Below, in pieces: positions 15,901 through 23,293 of a stretch of 29,098 bases of DNA; positions within the stretch are counted from its first letter, which is position 1; every line of letters begins with the position of its first letter. A program made the position numbers and the translations under genes. The stretch spans positions 1 to 29,098 of the forward strand of contig CAYZYS010000010.1 of assembly GCA_964482605.1 (NCBI GenBank), written 5' to 3'. The notes beneath the pieces were generated by a model. The model was not told where the DNA came from, made no database searches, and saw nothing but the letters and a program-made list of their open reading frames with translations. The DNA comes from Bacteroides_F sp964482605. Its GTDB lineage: Bacteria; Bacillota; Clostridia; Lachnospirales; Lachnospiraceae.

Positions 15901-17041
15901 GACTGACCAGGATGTAATAGATGTGTTGAAGGATTACGTCAGCGAGAATAAGTCAATATTGTTCACGCATGACTGTATGACATATAGTTATTCCAGTGGT
16001 TCTGACACATTGACTGAAAACAACATGACGCTTCAGATGACGGAGCCGATTGGAATGCAGGGCTCCGGAAAGCTTACCAACAGGCTTCTCATGAGACTTG
16101 GCGGCGGATTCATGTCAACCTTCAAGGACATTGCCAAGAGCAATGGCACAAAGTACACAAGCAAGGTTGATAAGCTTAACTGGGGGCAGATAACGGAATA
16201 CCCATACGCAATCAGCAGTTCGATTGATGTGGGTGAAACCCATGAGCAGTTCTACAGGCTTAACCTGGAGAAGATTGATACCTATGATGATGACACGGGC
16301 GCTGTCATGAGTGGGGTATACAACAGCTATGTAACCACCTGGTTCACGCTTGGGGATGACGGAAGCCATACGGAGTCAAATTATTACAGCCTCACAGGCC
16401 AGGATGCAATCAATAATTATTATATTTACTCAAAGGGTAATATTACTTATACTAGCGCAGGACATTCACAGGTGGATGCCAGTGGTACAATAACAGATGA
16501 GATGAGGCTTTTCGTTAATACCCTCGTTCGTTCCATCATAGTATCCGTTGACCCGCCAACGGTTGAGGTTACCAACGGTGCGCTGGTTGACACTGATGAG
16601 TATGAGATTATTGGCAGACCTGGGTATTATGCAGAGGATGGAACCTGGAACTCAACGACGACCTCCACGGAGGAGGGCGTTGCAGGAACCTGGAACCCTG
16701 CAAGCGGCATTCCTCTCAAGTTTGTCGTGAAGGATGACATTATGGCTGCCGGTGCTGCATTTGCCAAAGGTTCCATCTATGTGGATGTGAACAACAATGG
16801 AAAGTATGATGCAGGAACGGATTACCTGCTCAAGGAGTATGGCTATGGGGAACTCCTCAATGAGACGGAGGTGACGGAAGACATAGCCGCACTTGCACAA
16901 GCGGCGGGCTGCCTCAATGAGGTTGGCAACCTGTATACGTCCAACCAGTTGAAGATTGGCATAAAGGCTGAGAATACGGTTAAAACCTCAGCGCAGGCGT
17001 ATGCACGCTACATCCGCAGGAAGTATTTTGACCTTGGATAA
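12968..17041 (+). CDS. Giant membrane-anchored protein, candidate pilus-tip adhesin (DUF5057-like)
   Basis: This 1357-residue protein has a Lys/Arg-rich N-terminus and one membrane span (about residues 16-35, FVTVPVVLALLLMVVGFVG), so it is a signal anchor or uncleaved signal. The body is extracellular and contains repeated strand motifs: CRIVEVVPTGG near the N-terminus, VRVAEVQPWGKY in the middle and TVYVLQVYNNKNG later. Toward the C-terminus YSIVVMGFCDSYG, NKSILFTHDCMTYS and KGNITYTSAGHS occur in that order, which recalls DUF5057 proteins and ThuA/class I amidotransferase-like folds. DVNNNGKYD near the end looks like a calcium loop. It follows the minor-pilin block where PilY1 is found elsewhere, so a tip role is inferred; there is no PilY1 homology I can see. 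An upstream ATG (12917) is less likely because no spaced ribosome site precedes it; AGAGG precedes 12968. Its transcript ends at a strong terminator. Confidence 0.75.
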   Translation: MSKVKKTVKRIWETRFVTVPVVLALLLMVVGFVGYEYIKQTNAQTYSSYDSIPSSRTINGRVYTEDNPCRIVEVVPTGGTAQATWGWAVGGKSMPISIEDLDILYHTVGGSSYTCAFTDAVYKHYGSCKWTGTTVAGAGADKLETAKREMTQAFATTYNATFSRGDYRVGGYMLQELADGRYGSVTNWGASWVADGGWLGEFFYPNGDGTYTKTLDRNFLAHAFFEGTLYDSEAGEYVNAIEHAIDQYSDMTNKMVVQVVEADKLTKEIIDSADMVYIDSKCHNGATVTANDKFVELCNNNGLGSGGVTAGLTKTYSKATIKSGIEFSDTIAMYLYMQSATNDLAISVDTSALGESGGGFKFNCVALGIETDTFISEYAFKQNGENSYVGTNGRSYIDASGNWVIEQNDWTQNGGKLTWSYDMFVQSHGNYIHYPYYNGTTDSAVVVDSNGNLQDLGYSTDTMHKNIFAYKGSNQLDMSLLWDNASMNEGSRADVEDARSIFENSSVAYRQCMQYIMGLFGNNNKNDVRVAEVQPWGKYRYNTEDGARKILTMIGVGYDNDHISLAKSYDETDTNGNNTGYTVFEMQCYTEVGGRYYEADLYYVRIRSMSMNAFNGITEDLASTFDLIIMDSYDPDQYIQLTSASNNTLAQYIGAVNVGKAGKTVRTMSGNDLTDKMSERLYDYICTGMPIYFSRELYYGDVDTIDASATNLKSFSWTQLSTRLKADGKGQSNIITISGTIGATGDPDYKNFKCTSTARLQSKVDFSIVSPSPYVAEDASSLYAPANVKFVIKLLSEVEAGSTIKLYVDRNADALYNDDNSSALRELYAEIAVGSTITTGNYTINLDISGGTLPDTWFGYFKFKVEITSPKGIKSSQESAFALKPNKERTVYVLQVYNNKNGGGYNDTTASTLRMTSGTVFDDAFSAIYDITNMKLEVDVMDTVEFTAAVKENPDYLRPYSIVVMGFCDSYGKEGNPLTDQDVIDVLKDYVSENKSILFTHDCMTYSYSSGSDTLTENNMTLQMTEPIGMQGSGKLTNRLLMRLGGGFMSTFKDIAKSNGTKYTSKVDKLNWGQITEYPYAISSSIDVGETHEQFYRLNLEKIDTYDDDTGAVMSGVYNSYVTTWFTLGDDGSHTESNYYSLTGQDAINNYYIYSKGNITYTSAGHSQVDASGTITDEMRLFVNTLVRSIIVSVDPPTVEVTNGALVDTDEYEIIGRPGYYAEDGTWNSTTTSTEEGVAGTWNPASGIPLKFVVKDDIMAAGAAFAKGSIYVDVNNNGKYDAGTDYLLKEYGYGELLNETEVTEDIAALAQAAGCLNEVGNLYTSNQLKIGIKAENTVKTSAQAYARYIRRKYFDLG

Positions 17042-17064
17042 AATTGAATTATGTTAAGCCAAAG

Positions 17065-17096
17065 CTGCCGGTCCGGTAACGGGCTGGCAGTTTTTT
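17065..17096 (+). terminator. Strong rho-independent terminator closing the pilus cluster
   Basis: Bases 17065-17075 pair with 17080-17090 as an 11-bp stem (two G-T pairs) closed by a GTAA tetraloop, followed directly by six T. It lies 23 bases after the stop of the giant tip-candidate gene and separates the pilus cluster from comM. Confidence 0.93.
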
Positions 17097-17114
17097 GTGG
17101 AAGCATTTTTTTGG

Positions 17115-17143
17115 TTGCACCTTCAGTGAGGTGATGTTACAAT
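17115..17143 (+). promoter_or_regulatory. SigA-type promoter of comM-dprA(-topA)
   Basis: TTGCAC (17115-17120), a 17-base spacer and TACAAT (17138-17143) make a good housekeeping promoter. Transcription would begin near 17150, about 93 bases before the comM start. Confidence 0.75.
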
Positions 17144-17152
17144 AAATGCAGG

Positions 17153-17192
17153 TGCCAGTGTGTGGCTGTACTGGCAATGGTTTTCGTTTTTT
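17153..17192 (+). promoter_or_regulatory. Leader hairpin and T-rich tract at the comM transcription start
   Basis: TGCCAGT (17153-17159) and ACTGGCA (17170-17176) form a perfect 7-bp inverted repeat with a ten-base loop, followed by a T-rich tract (TTTTCGTTTTTT, 17181-17192). It sits at the expected transcript start, so it could be an attenuator-like hairpin or an operator for a dimeric regulator. Confidence 0.4.
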
Positions 17193-17242
17193 GTATGAAA
17201 TGAGGCTTTTGTGCCTGTCCCCTTCGATGGAAGGGAGAAGGT

Positions 17243-18847
17243 ATGGTAAGCATAATAATCAGCGGCAATGTACACGGTCTTTCGGTTGACCTTGTCAAGG
17301 TTGAGGTGGATGCGTCAATGGGTCTTCCGGGCTTTGACATGGGCGGGATTCTTTCCGTGGAGGTCAGGGAATCAAGGGAGCGTGTGAAGGTTGCCATCAA
17401 AAATTCAGGTTTTCAGTTAAAACCCCAGAGAATAACAGTTAATATTTCCCCTGCGGACATCCCCAAGGGTGGTACGGGGCATGACCTTGCGATTGCGGTG
17501 GGATGCCTTGTGACAGCTCAGCTTGTCCGTCAGTCGGGCATCATGAATACCCTTTTCATGGGGGAGTTAAGCCTCGATGGTTCAATCAGGAATGTGAGGG
17601 GCGTGCTGCCCTGTATTTTGGAGGCGAAAAGGCAGGGGATATCACGCTGCATAATTCCCGCGGGCAATGCCATGGAGGGCGGGGCTGTGGATGGCATCGA
17701 GGTGTATGCGGCGGATGACCTGTGCTCGGTTGTTGCATTTCTTGAGGGAAATGGTGATGCACTCCAAAGGGTTCAGTACAGGGGGTACGATGAATTTGTG
17801 AGGCTCAATGATGACAGGTGCAGGAAGAGCGGTGATGTCCCTGATTTTTGTGATGTTGAGGGACAGGAATCTGCCGTGAGGGCATCACTTATTGCGGCTG
17901 CGGGGGCACACAACATCCTCTATGTGGGCCCGCCGGGCTGCGGAAAGACCATGATGGGAGAGCGCCTTGCAGGCATTCTTCCACATCTTTCCATGGAGAA
18001 GAGCCTTGAGGTGTCCAAGGTATATAGCATGGCAGGGCTTCTTTCGGGTGATTTCGGGCTGGTGACAATGCCGCCCGTGAGAAGCCCGCACCATACCATA
18101 TCGGTTCCGGGGATGGTTGGCGGCGGCAGGATACCATTTCCCGGTGAGATAACATTGTCCAATAATGGCGTGCTCTTTCTTGACGAGCTGACAGAGTATG
18201 CCGTTGCGGTGCTTGAAAGCCTTCGCCAGCCGATTGAGGACAGGGTGGTTAACCTGTCGAGGTGCGGACATTCATACAGCTATCCTGCCAATTTCATGCT
18301 GGTTGCAACCATGAATCCCTGCAAATGCGGCTTTTACCCTGACAGAAGCAAGTGCCGCTGCACGGAAGGGGAGGTGCGGAGGTTTGCGGGAAGGATAAGC
18401 AAGCCGTTGATGGACAGGTTTGACATGAGCGTGCATGTGTCAATGGTTGAATATTCGTCGGACCGTGGGGTTGAACCCGCAGGGGCTGCCAGTGGGCGTG
18501 GGGGAAGGCTTGCGTATGATTCCGCGGGGGCTGCCAGCGGGCGTGGGGGAAGGCTTGCGTATGATTCCGCGGCGATGTGCCGCATGGTCGCCAATGCAAG
18601 AAAAATACAGCTTGACAGGTATGGCGACGGCAGGCTTAATTCTGAGCTTGGCAAAAAAGGTGTCGATGAATTTTGCCGCCTTGGCAGGCAGGAGGGTGAG
18701 TTCATGGAGAAGGTGGCGGCAAAGCTACAGCTTTCAATGAGGGGAATCCACAAGATACTTAAGGTGGCAAGGACAATAGCTGACCTTGAGGGTGCACCAG
18801 CCATTGAACAAAGGCACCTCGGTGAAGCCGTGGCGCTTCGCAGGTAA
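17243..18847 (+). CDS. comM: ComM / YifB-family AAA+ ATPase (Mg-chelatase-like)
   Basis: ComM is a hexameric AAA+ helicase that promotes branch migration during natural transformation; the family was earlier labelled magnesium chelatase-like. The 534-residue product has the N-terminal ChlI-type domain (residues 1-170, with DVELPGFDMGG-like SMGLPGFDMGG and AGDIPKGG-like SPADIPKGG), Walker A GPPGCGKT at 229-236, Walker B LFLDELTEY, sensor region ATMNPCKCGFY, a Cys cluster near it, and the C-terminal helical domain. GGGAGAAGG precedes the ATG. In the linker after the ATPase core, a 15-residue unit (GAASGRGGRLAYDSA) is present twice in tandem. dprA follows after 12 bases. Confidence 0.95.
   Translation: MVSIIISGNVHGLSVDLVKVEVDASMGLPGFDMGGILSVEVRESRERVKVAIKNSGFQLKPQRITVNISPADIPKGGTGHDLAIAVGCLVTAQLVRQSGIMNTLFMGELSLDGSIRNVRGVLPCILEAKRQGISRCIIPAGNAMEGGAVDGIEVYAADDLCSVVAFLEGNGDALQRVQYRGYDEFVRLNDDRCRKSGDVPDFCDVEGQESAVRASLIAAAGAHNILYVGPPGCGKTMMGERLAGILPHLSMEKSLEVSKVYSMAGLLSGDFGLVTMPPVRSPHHTISVPGMVGGGRIPFPGEITLSNNGVLFLDELTEYAVAVLESLRQPIEDRVVNLSRCGHSYSYPANFMLVATMNPCKCGFYPDRSKCRCTEGEVRRFAGRISKPLMDRFDMSVHVSMVEYSSDRGVEPAGAASGRGGRLAYDSAGAASGRGGRLAYDSAAMCRMVANARKIQLDRYGDGRLNSELGKKGVDEFCRLGRQEGEFMEKVAAKLQLSMRGIHKILKVARTIADLEGAPAIEQRHLGEAVALRR
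18482..18571 (+). repeat. 45-bp in-frame tandem duplication within comM
   Basis: Bases 18482-18526 and 18527-18571 are identical except for one T/C difference at the fourth codon (AGT versus AGC, both Ser). Each copy encodes GAASGRGGRLAYDSA, so the reading frame is kept. Confidence 0.97.
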
Positions 18848-18859
18848 GGGGGGACGGCA

Positions 18860-19999
18860 ATGCTTAATGTCAAACATGGGGATTATTACGCCTTGTGGCT
18901 TAATTCCATAGATGGTGTCGGTTACAGGAAGATTGGCAGGCTGCTTAAGGAATTTGGGAGCCCAAAGGGCGTGTATGATGCAGAACAGTCGCAGCTGCAG
19001 GCGTGTGTGCTGCAAGGGGGCGGGGGTACCAAGGGCTTTTTGAAGAAGGATGACGTGTCAGCCATAATGAAAAGCCGCCATGATGAAGCAATCTGGAATC
19101 AGTACAGGGAGCTTGGCAAAAATGGCATTCACATGACATACCCCGGAAAGGAGGATTACCCTGCGGCGCTGGAACTAATCAATGACCCGCCACATATATT
19201 GTTTTACAAGGGGAGGCTGCCTGACATGACCCGTCCGAGGGTGGCGGTTGTTGGCACAAGGCGCTGCTCCAATTATGGCAGGGTGGTGGCAAGGGAGCTT
19301 GGGGAAGGGCTTGCAAAGGCGGGAATACAGGTTGTGAGCGGGATGGCAATGGGCATAGATTCACATTCCCAGCGCGCCGCACTTGATTGCGGCGGTGCAA
19401 GCTTTGGTGTGCTTGGCTGCGGTGTGGATGTGTGTTATCCGCAAAGTGCCATCAGCCTTTACATGGATTTGCAGGACAATGGCGGCGTGATTTCTGAATA
19501 TCTGCCCGGAACCAAGGCGCTGGCAGGGAATTTTCCCGCCAGAAACCGCATACTAAGCGGCATTTCCCAGATTGTGGTGGTGGTTGAGGCAATGAAGAAA
19601 AGCGGCTCCCTCATAACGGCAAATTATGCATTGGAGCAGGGAAGGGAGGTCATGGCCGTGCCGGGGCGTGTGGGCGAGGTGCTTAGCGAGGGCTGCAATG
19701 ACCTTATCAGGCAGGGGGCGCACATTTACACATGTGTCAATGACGTGGTGGAGCTTCTTGGACTTTCCCTTCCGGAGGCGTGCCTTGGCAATGGTGCTGC
19801 CGCATGCAATGTGAATAATGTGCTTGCAAGGGAGCATGAAATGGTGTATGGTAGTATCTGTTTAATTCCAAAGAGCCTGGACAATATTATAGAAGAAACA
19901 GGACTTGACGGCTGGGTTGTGAGCAACCTGCTGCTTGAGCTTGAGCTTCTGGGGGTGGTTCAGGAGATTGGGAAGAATCATTACATTCGTTCCGTATGA
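18860..19999 (+). CDS. dprA: DNA processing protein DprA (Smf)
   Basis: DprA binds incoming single-stranded DNA during transformation and loads RecA. The 379-residue product has an N-terminal helical part with a helix-hairpin-helix-like start (residues 10-35, NSIDGVGYRKIGRLL), the Rossmann core (about 125-330: RVAVVGTRRCSNYGR, VVSGMAMGIDSHSQRAAL, FPARNRILSGIS, SGSLITANYALEQGREV) and a C-terminal winged-helix-like region (about 335-379). AAGGGGGG precedes the ATG, 12 bases after comM, so the two are co-transcribed. In many Firmicutes dprA is also housekeeping-located next to topA, so its presence alone does not prove competence. Confidence 0.97.
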   Translation: MLNVKHGDYYALWLNSIDGVGYRKIGRLLKEFGSPKGVYDAEQSQLQACVLQGGGGTKGFLKKDDVSAIMKSRHDEAIWNQYRELGKNGIHMTYPGKEDYPAALELINDPPHILFYKGRLPDMTRPRVAVVGTRRCSNYGRVVARELGEGLAKAGIQVVSGMAMGIDSHSQRAALDCGGASFGVLGCGVDVCYPQSAISLYMDLQDNGGVISEYLPGTKALAGNFPARNRILSGISQIVVVVEAMKKSGSLITANYALEQGREVMAVPGRVGEVLSEGCNDLIRQGAHIYTCVNDVVELLGLSLPEACLGNGAAACNVNNVLAREHEMVYGSICLIPKSLDNIIEETGLDGWVVSNLLLELELLGVVQEIGKNHYIRSV

Positions 20000-20076
20000 C
20001 GGTAAATGCGGCACTTGCGGCGTGCGTTTCATATGGGGCGGCGGAAAGTTTTGGCAGCATGGAAAAGAGGAGTATG

Positions 20077-22155
20077 ATGGGTAAGAATTTGGTAATAGTG
20101 GAGTCTCCGGCAAAGGTTAAGACGATTAAGAAGTTTCTGGGAAGCAACTATGAGGTGTGCGCATCCAACGGGCATATCAGGGATTTGCCAAAGAGCCAGC
20201 TCGGCGTTGACGTGGAGAATGATTTTGAGCCGAAATACATCACCATAAGGGGAAAGGGTGACATACTTGCCAACTTGAAGAAGCAGGTGAAGAAGGCTGA
20301 CAAGGTTTACCTTGCAACCGACCCTGACCGTGAGGGTGAAGCCATATCCTGGCACCTTGCAAAGGCGCTTAAGCTTGAGGACAAGGACATCAACAGGATA
20401 AGCTTTAACGAGATTACCAAGAATGCCGTCAAGGCTTCGATAAAGCAGCCGAGGAAGATTGACATGAACCTTGTCGATGCACAGCAGTCCAGGCGTGTGC
20501 TTGACCGCATGGTGGGCTATGAGATTAGTCCCGTGCTGTGGACAAAGGTAAAGAGGGGACTTAGTGCCGGACGTGTACAGTCGGTTGCACTTAGGATAAT
20601 ATGTGACAGGGAGAAGGAGATTGATTCGTTCATCCCTGAGGAATATTGGACACTGGATGCAATCCTCAGTGTGAAGGGGGAGAAAAAGCCGGTGGTTGCC
20701 CATTTTTACGGGGAGGGCAGCAAAAAGCTTGAGATTAAGAATGAGGCACAGGTGTCAGAGATTGCCGATGCCGTTGGCAAGGCAAGCTTTACCGTTGACA
20801 GCGTGAAGAAGGGGGAGCGTGTCAAGAAAAGACCGCTTCCATTTACCACAAGCACATTGCAGCAGGAGGCTTCAAAGACCCTGAATTTCTCCACACAGAA
20901 GACAATGAGGCTTGCACAGCAGTTGTATGAGGGTATTGACGTCAAGGGCCAGGGAACCGTGGGTGTGATAACATACCTGCGTACTGATTCAACCCGTGTG
21001 GCTGATGAGGCACAGGTGATGGCGGCGGATTACATCACAAGGACATACGGCGAGGAATTTCTTGCGAAGGCGGAGAAGAAGAATGACGACAAGAAGCGCA
21101 TACAGGATGCGCATGAGGCAATAAGGCCAACCGACATTTCCCTCACCCCTGCGGCACTCAAGGATTCTCTGTCCCGTGACCAGTTCAGGCTTTACCAGCT
21201 CATATGGAAGCGCTTCACGGCAAGCCAGATGAGTGAGGCGGTGTATGAGACAACCTCGGTTAAAATCAAGGCGGGCAAGTATTCATTTACCATGTCGGCG
21301 TCAAAGCTCAAGTTTGAGGGCTTCATGTCGGTGTACAAGACCGAGGATGACGAGGAGGAAGGCACAAGGCTCATAGGAGGCATAGACAAGGATTCAGTGC
21401 TCACGCTTGAGGAGCTGGACAAAAAGCAGCATTTCACGCAGCCGCCTGCACATTACACGGAGGCGTCGCTTGTGAAGGCGCTTGAGGAGCAGGGGATTGG
21501 AAGGCCTAGTACCTATGCGCCGACAATCACCACCATACTTGCAAGGCGCTACATCATCAAGGAGAATAAGAACATTTTCGTCACGGAGCTTGGCGAGGCT
21601 GTCAATAATATCATGCTTAAGGCATTTCCGTCCATTGTTGACGTGAATTTCACGGCAACCATGGAGGCGCTGCTCGACGGTGTTGAGGATGGACAGGTGT
21701 CATGGAAGACCGTTGTGAGGAACTTTTACCCTGACCTTGACGAGTCAGTCAAAAATGCCGAGAAGGAGCTTGAAAATGTCAAGATTGAGGATGAGGTGAC
21801 GGATGTTGTCTGTGAGCTGTGCGGGAAGAACATGGTGGTTAAGTACGGGCCGCACGGGAAGTTCCTTGCATGCCCTGGTTTTCCTGAATGCCGCAACACC
21901 AAGCCGTACCTGGAAAAGATAGGGGTTGCATGCCCTAAGTGCGGCAAGGAGGTGGTTCTGCGCAAGACCAAGAAGGGACGCCGTTACTTTGGCTGTGAGG
22001 ATAACCCTGCCTGTGATTTCATGTCCTGGCAGAAGCCGTCAGCCGTCAGGTGTGCAAGATGCGGTGGCTTCATGGTCGAGAAGGGCAACAAGCTTGTGTG
22101 CGGTGACCAAAACTGCGGGTATGTGGAGAACAAACCAAAGGAAGCAGAGGACTGA
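20077..22155 (+). CDS. topA: DNA topoisomerase I (type IA)
   Basis: TopA relaxes negative supercoils by cutting one strand through a tyrosine. The 692-residue product has the Toprim domain with E9 in NLVIVESPAKVKTIKKFLG and the acidic triad in TDPDREGE, the active-site Tyr300 in ITYLRTDSTR, and three C-terminal zinc-finger modules (CELCG...CPGFPEC, CPKCG...CEDNPAC, CARCG...CGDQNC). The start is taken at 20077 because AGAGG (20066-20070) is 6 bases upstream and the family begins exactly at MGKNLVIVES; the longer open frame back to 19996 overlaps dprA and adds a non-conserved 27 residues. dprA-topA adjacency is widely conserved in Firmicutes. Confidence 0.97.
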   Translation: MGKNLVIVESPAKVKTIKKFLGSNYEVCASNGHIRDLPKSQLGVDVENDFEPKYITIRGKGDILANLKKQVKKADKVYLATDPDREGEAISWHLAKALKLEDKDINRISFNEITKNAVKASIKQPRKIDMNLVDAQQSRRVLDRMVGYEISPVLWTKVKRGLSAGRVQSVALRIICDREKEIDSFIPEEYWTLDAILSVKGEKKPVVAHFYGEGSKKLEIKNEAQVSEIADAVGKASFTVDSVKKGERVKKRPLPFTTSTLQQEASKTLNFSTQKTMRLAQQLYEGIDVKGQGTVGVITYLRTDSTRVADEAQVMAADYITRTYGEEFLAKAEKKNDDKKRIQDAHEAIRPTDISLTPAALKDSLSRDQFRLYQLIWKRFTASQMSEAVYETTSVKIKAGKYSFTMSASKLKFEGFMSVYKTEDDEEEGTRLIGGIDKDSVLTLEELDKKQHFTQPPAHYTEASLVKALEEQGIGRPSTYAPTITTILARRYIIKENKNIFVTELGEAVNNIMLKAFPSIVDVNFTATMEALLDGVEDGQVSWKTVVRNFYPDLDESVKNAEKELENVKIEDEVTDVVCELCGKNMVVKYGPHGKFLACPGFPECRNTKPYLEKIGVACPKCGKEVVLRKTKKGRRYFGCEDNPACDFMSWQKPSAVRCARCGGFMVEKGNKLVCGDQNCGYVENKPKEAED

Positions 22156-22212
22156 AAAAGACTGAAATATGACATGGTGAATTGGAATTGTTTTGAAATT
22201 GTTTAAAATGTG

Positions 22213-22241
22213 TTGATAAATTTTGAAAATTGTGGTAGTAT
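22213..22241 (+). promoter_or_regulatory. Promoter of codY with CodY-box-like palindrome in the spacer
   Basis: TTGATA (22213-22218), a 17-base spacer and TAGTAT (22236-22241) form a fair SigA promoter. The spacer starts with AATTTTGAAAATT (22219-22231), a perfect palindrome that matches the known CodY box (AATTTTCWGAAAATT) except that the two central bases are missing. CodY autoregulation is known in other Firmicutes; here it is inferred. Confidence 0.5.
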
Positions 22242-22262
22242 TGGTGTGTTTAAGATATTGGT

Positions 22263-22290
22263 GGCATACCAAAAGCCCTTTTTGGACGCC
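22263..22290 (+). repeat. Hairpin in the codY leader
   Basis: CCAAAA (22269-22274) pairs with TTTTGG (22280-22285) around GCCCT, extended by GGC (22263-22265) with GCC (22288-22290) across an internal loop. A smaller CCTA/TAGG hairpin follows near 22302-22313. No T tract, so probably not a terminator. Confidence 0.4.
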
Positions 22291-22352
22291 TCTCCGACAT
22301 CCTATTCATAGGTGACATGATGATTTATTAATTTTACGAAAGAGAGGTAAAA

Positions 22353-23123
22353 ATGAGCGTTCAATTACTGGATAAAACCAGGAGAATCAACAAACTTTTG
22401 CATAACAATCATTCACAACGTGTCGAGTTTAATGATATTTGCGCTGTTTTGAGTAAAATTCTTGAATCTAATATCTTGGTCATTAGCAAAAAAGGTAAGG
22501 TACTTGGGACAGGCTATTGTGAAGGAATCGAGAAGATTGATGAATTGATTGCTTACCATGTGGGCGATTTCGTTGACCCTTTGTTGAATGAGAGGCTTTT
22601 GAGCGTCCTTTCAACCAAGGAGAACGTTAATCTTGCGACACTGGGCTTTACTGATGATAATGTGCGTAGGTTTCAGGCATTGCTCGCACCGATAGACATT
22701 GGCGGTGAGCGCCTTGGCACGCTTTTTATGTATAAAAGCAACAATGTGTATGAGATTGATGACATCATACTGTGTGAGTACGGAACCACCGTGGTGGGTC
22801 TTGAGATGATGAGGGCGGTCACTGATGAGAACGCCGAAGAGGTGCGGAAGCTGCAGATAGTCAAGTCTGCAATCAGCACACTGTCAACCTCTGAGCTTGA
22901 GGCAATCAGACATATTTTCAATGAACTGCAGGGCAACGAGGGAATACTTGTGGCCAGCAAGATTGCCGACAAGGTTGGAATCACCAGGTCGGTCATCGTG
23001 AATGCACTCCGGAAGTTTGAAAGTGCAGGGGTAATCGAGTCGCGTTCGTCAGGGATGAAGGGCACCTACATAAAGGTCGTCAATGATGTCGTGTTCGAGG
23101 AATTGAAGAAACTGGAAGAATAA
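22353..23123 (+). CDS. codY: GTP/branched-chain-amino-acid-sensing global regulator CodY
   Basis: CodY is a dimeric DNA-binding repressor that senses GTP and isoleucine/leucine/valine and controls nutrient, motility and virulence genes. The 256-residue product matches the family length: N-terminal GAF-type sensor (about 1-155, starting MSVQLLDKTRRINKLL), a connecting helix, and a C-terminal winged helix (about 195-245) with the recognition segment ASKIADKVGITRSVIVNALR followed by KFESAGVIESRSSGMKGTY. AGAGAGG precedes the ATG. It lies between topA and flgB, with its own promoter and terminator. In Bacillus subtilis codY also directly precedes flgB. Confidence 0.97.
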   Translation: MSVQLLDKTRRINKLLHNNHSQRVEFNDICAVLSKILESNILVISKKGKVLGTGYCEGIEKIDELIAYHVGDFVDPLLNERLLSVLSTKENVNLATLGFTDDNVRRFQALLAPIDIGGERLGTLFMYKSNNVYEIDDIILCEYGTTVVGLEMMRAVTDENAEEVRKLQIVKSAISTLSTSELEAIRHIFNELQGNEGILVASKIADKVGITRSVIVNALRKFESAGVIESRSSGMKGTYIKVVNDVVFEELKKLEE

Positions 23124-23144
23124 AGGATTGTTCAGGCAAAACGG

Positions 23145-23187
23145 ATGGAGCCGAAGTTAATATTGGTTAACAAGGCTCCATTTTTGT
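23145..23187 (+). terminator. Rho-independent terminator after codY
   Basis: ATGGAGCC (23145-23152) pairs exactly with GGCTCCAT (23174-23181), with an inner stem GTTAA/TTAAC, followed by a T-rich tract. It separates codY from the flagellar operon. A second A/T hairpin (GTTTTTT/AAAAAAC) lies near 23197-23213. Confidence 0.92.
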
Positions 23188-23259
23188 GTTTTTTGTGTTT
23201 TTTTTCAAAAAACCTTGTGTTTTTGGGTGAGAATAATTATAATTTAGTTAATCTGTGTG

Positions 23260-23265
23260 TATAAT
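23260..23265 (+). promoter_or_regulatory. Candidate -10 of the flagellar operon promoter
   Basis: A perfect TATAAT lies 16 bases upstream of the AGGAGG of flgB. The -35 at 17 bases (TTATAA, 23237-23242) is poor, which leaves room for an activator. I see no SigD/FliA-type (TAAA, GCCGATAA) or Sig54-type element here. Confidence 0.5.
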
Positions 23266-23293
23266 GCACATTTTTGTATAAGGAGGTATGATA

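Noticed and set aside
19996..20076. Longer topA start overlapping the dprA stop
   Set aside because: The added 27 residues are not like TopA N-termini, and a well-spaced ribosome site precedes 20077.
22187..22200. Second CodY box upstream of codY
   Set aside because: It differs from the CodY consensus at about four positions and is not a clean palindrome.
23188..23293. SigD/FliA or Sig54 promoter before flgB
   Set aside because: No sequence matches those consensus elements with proper spacing; a TATAAT is present instead.
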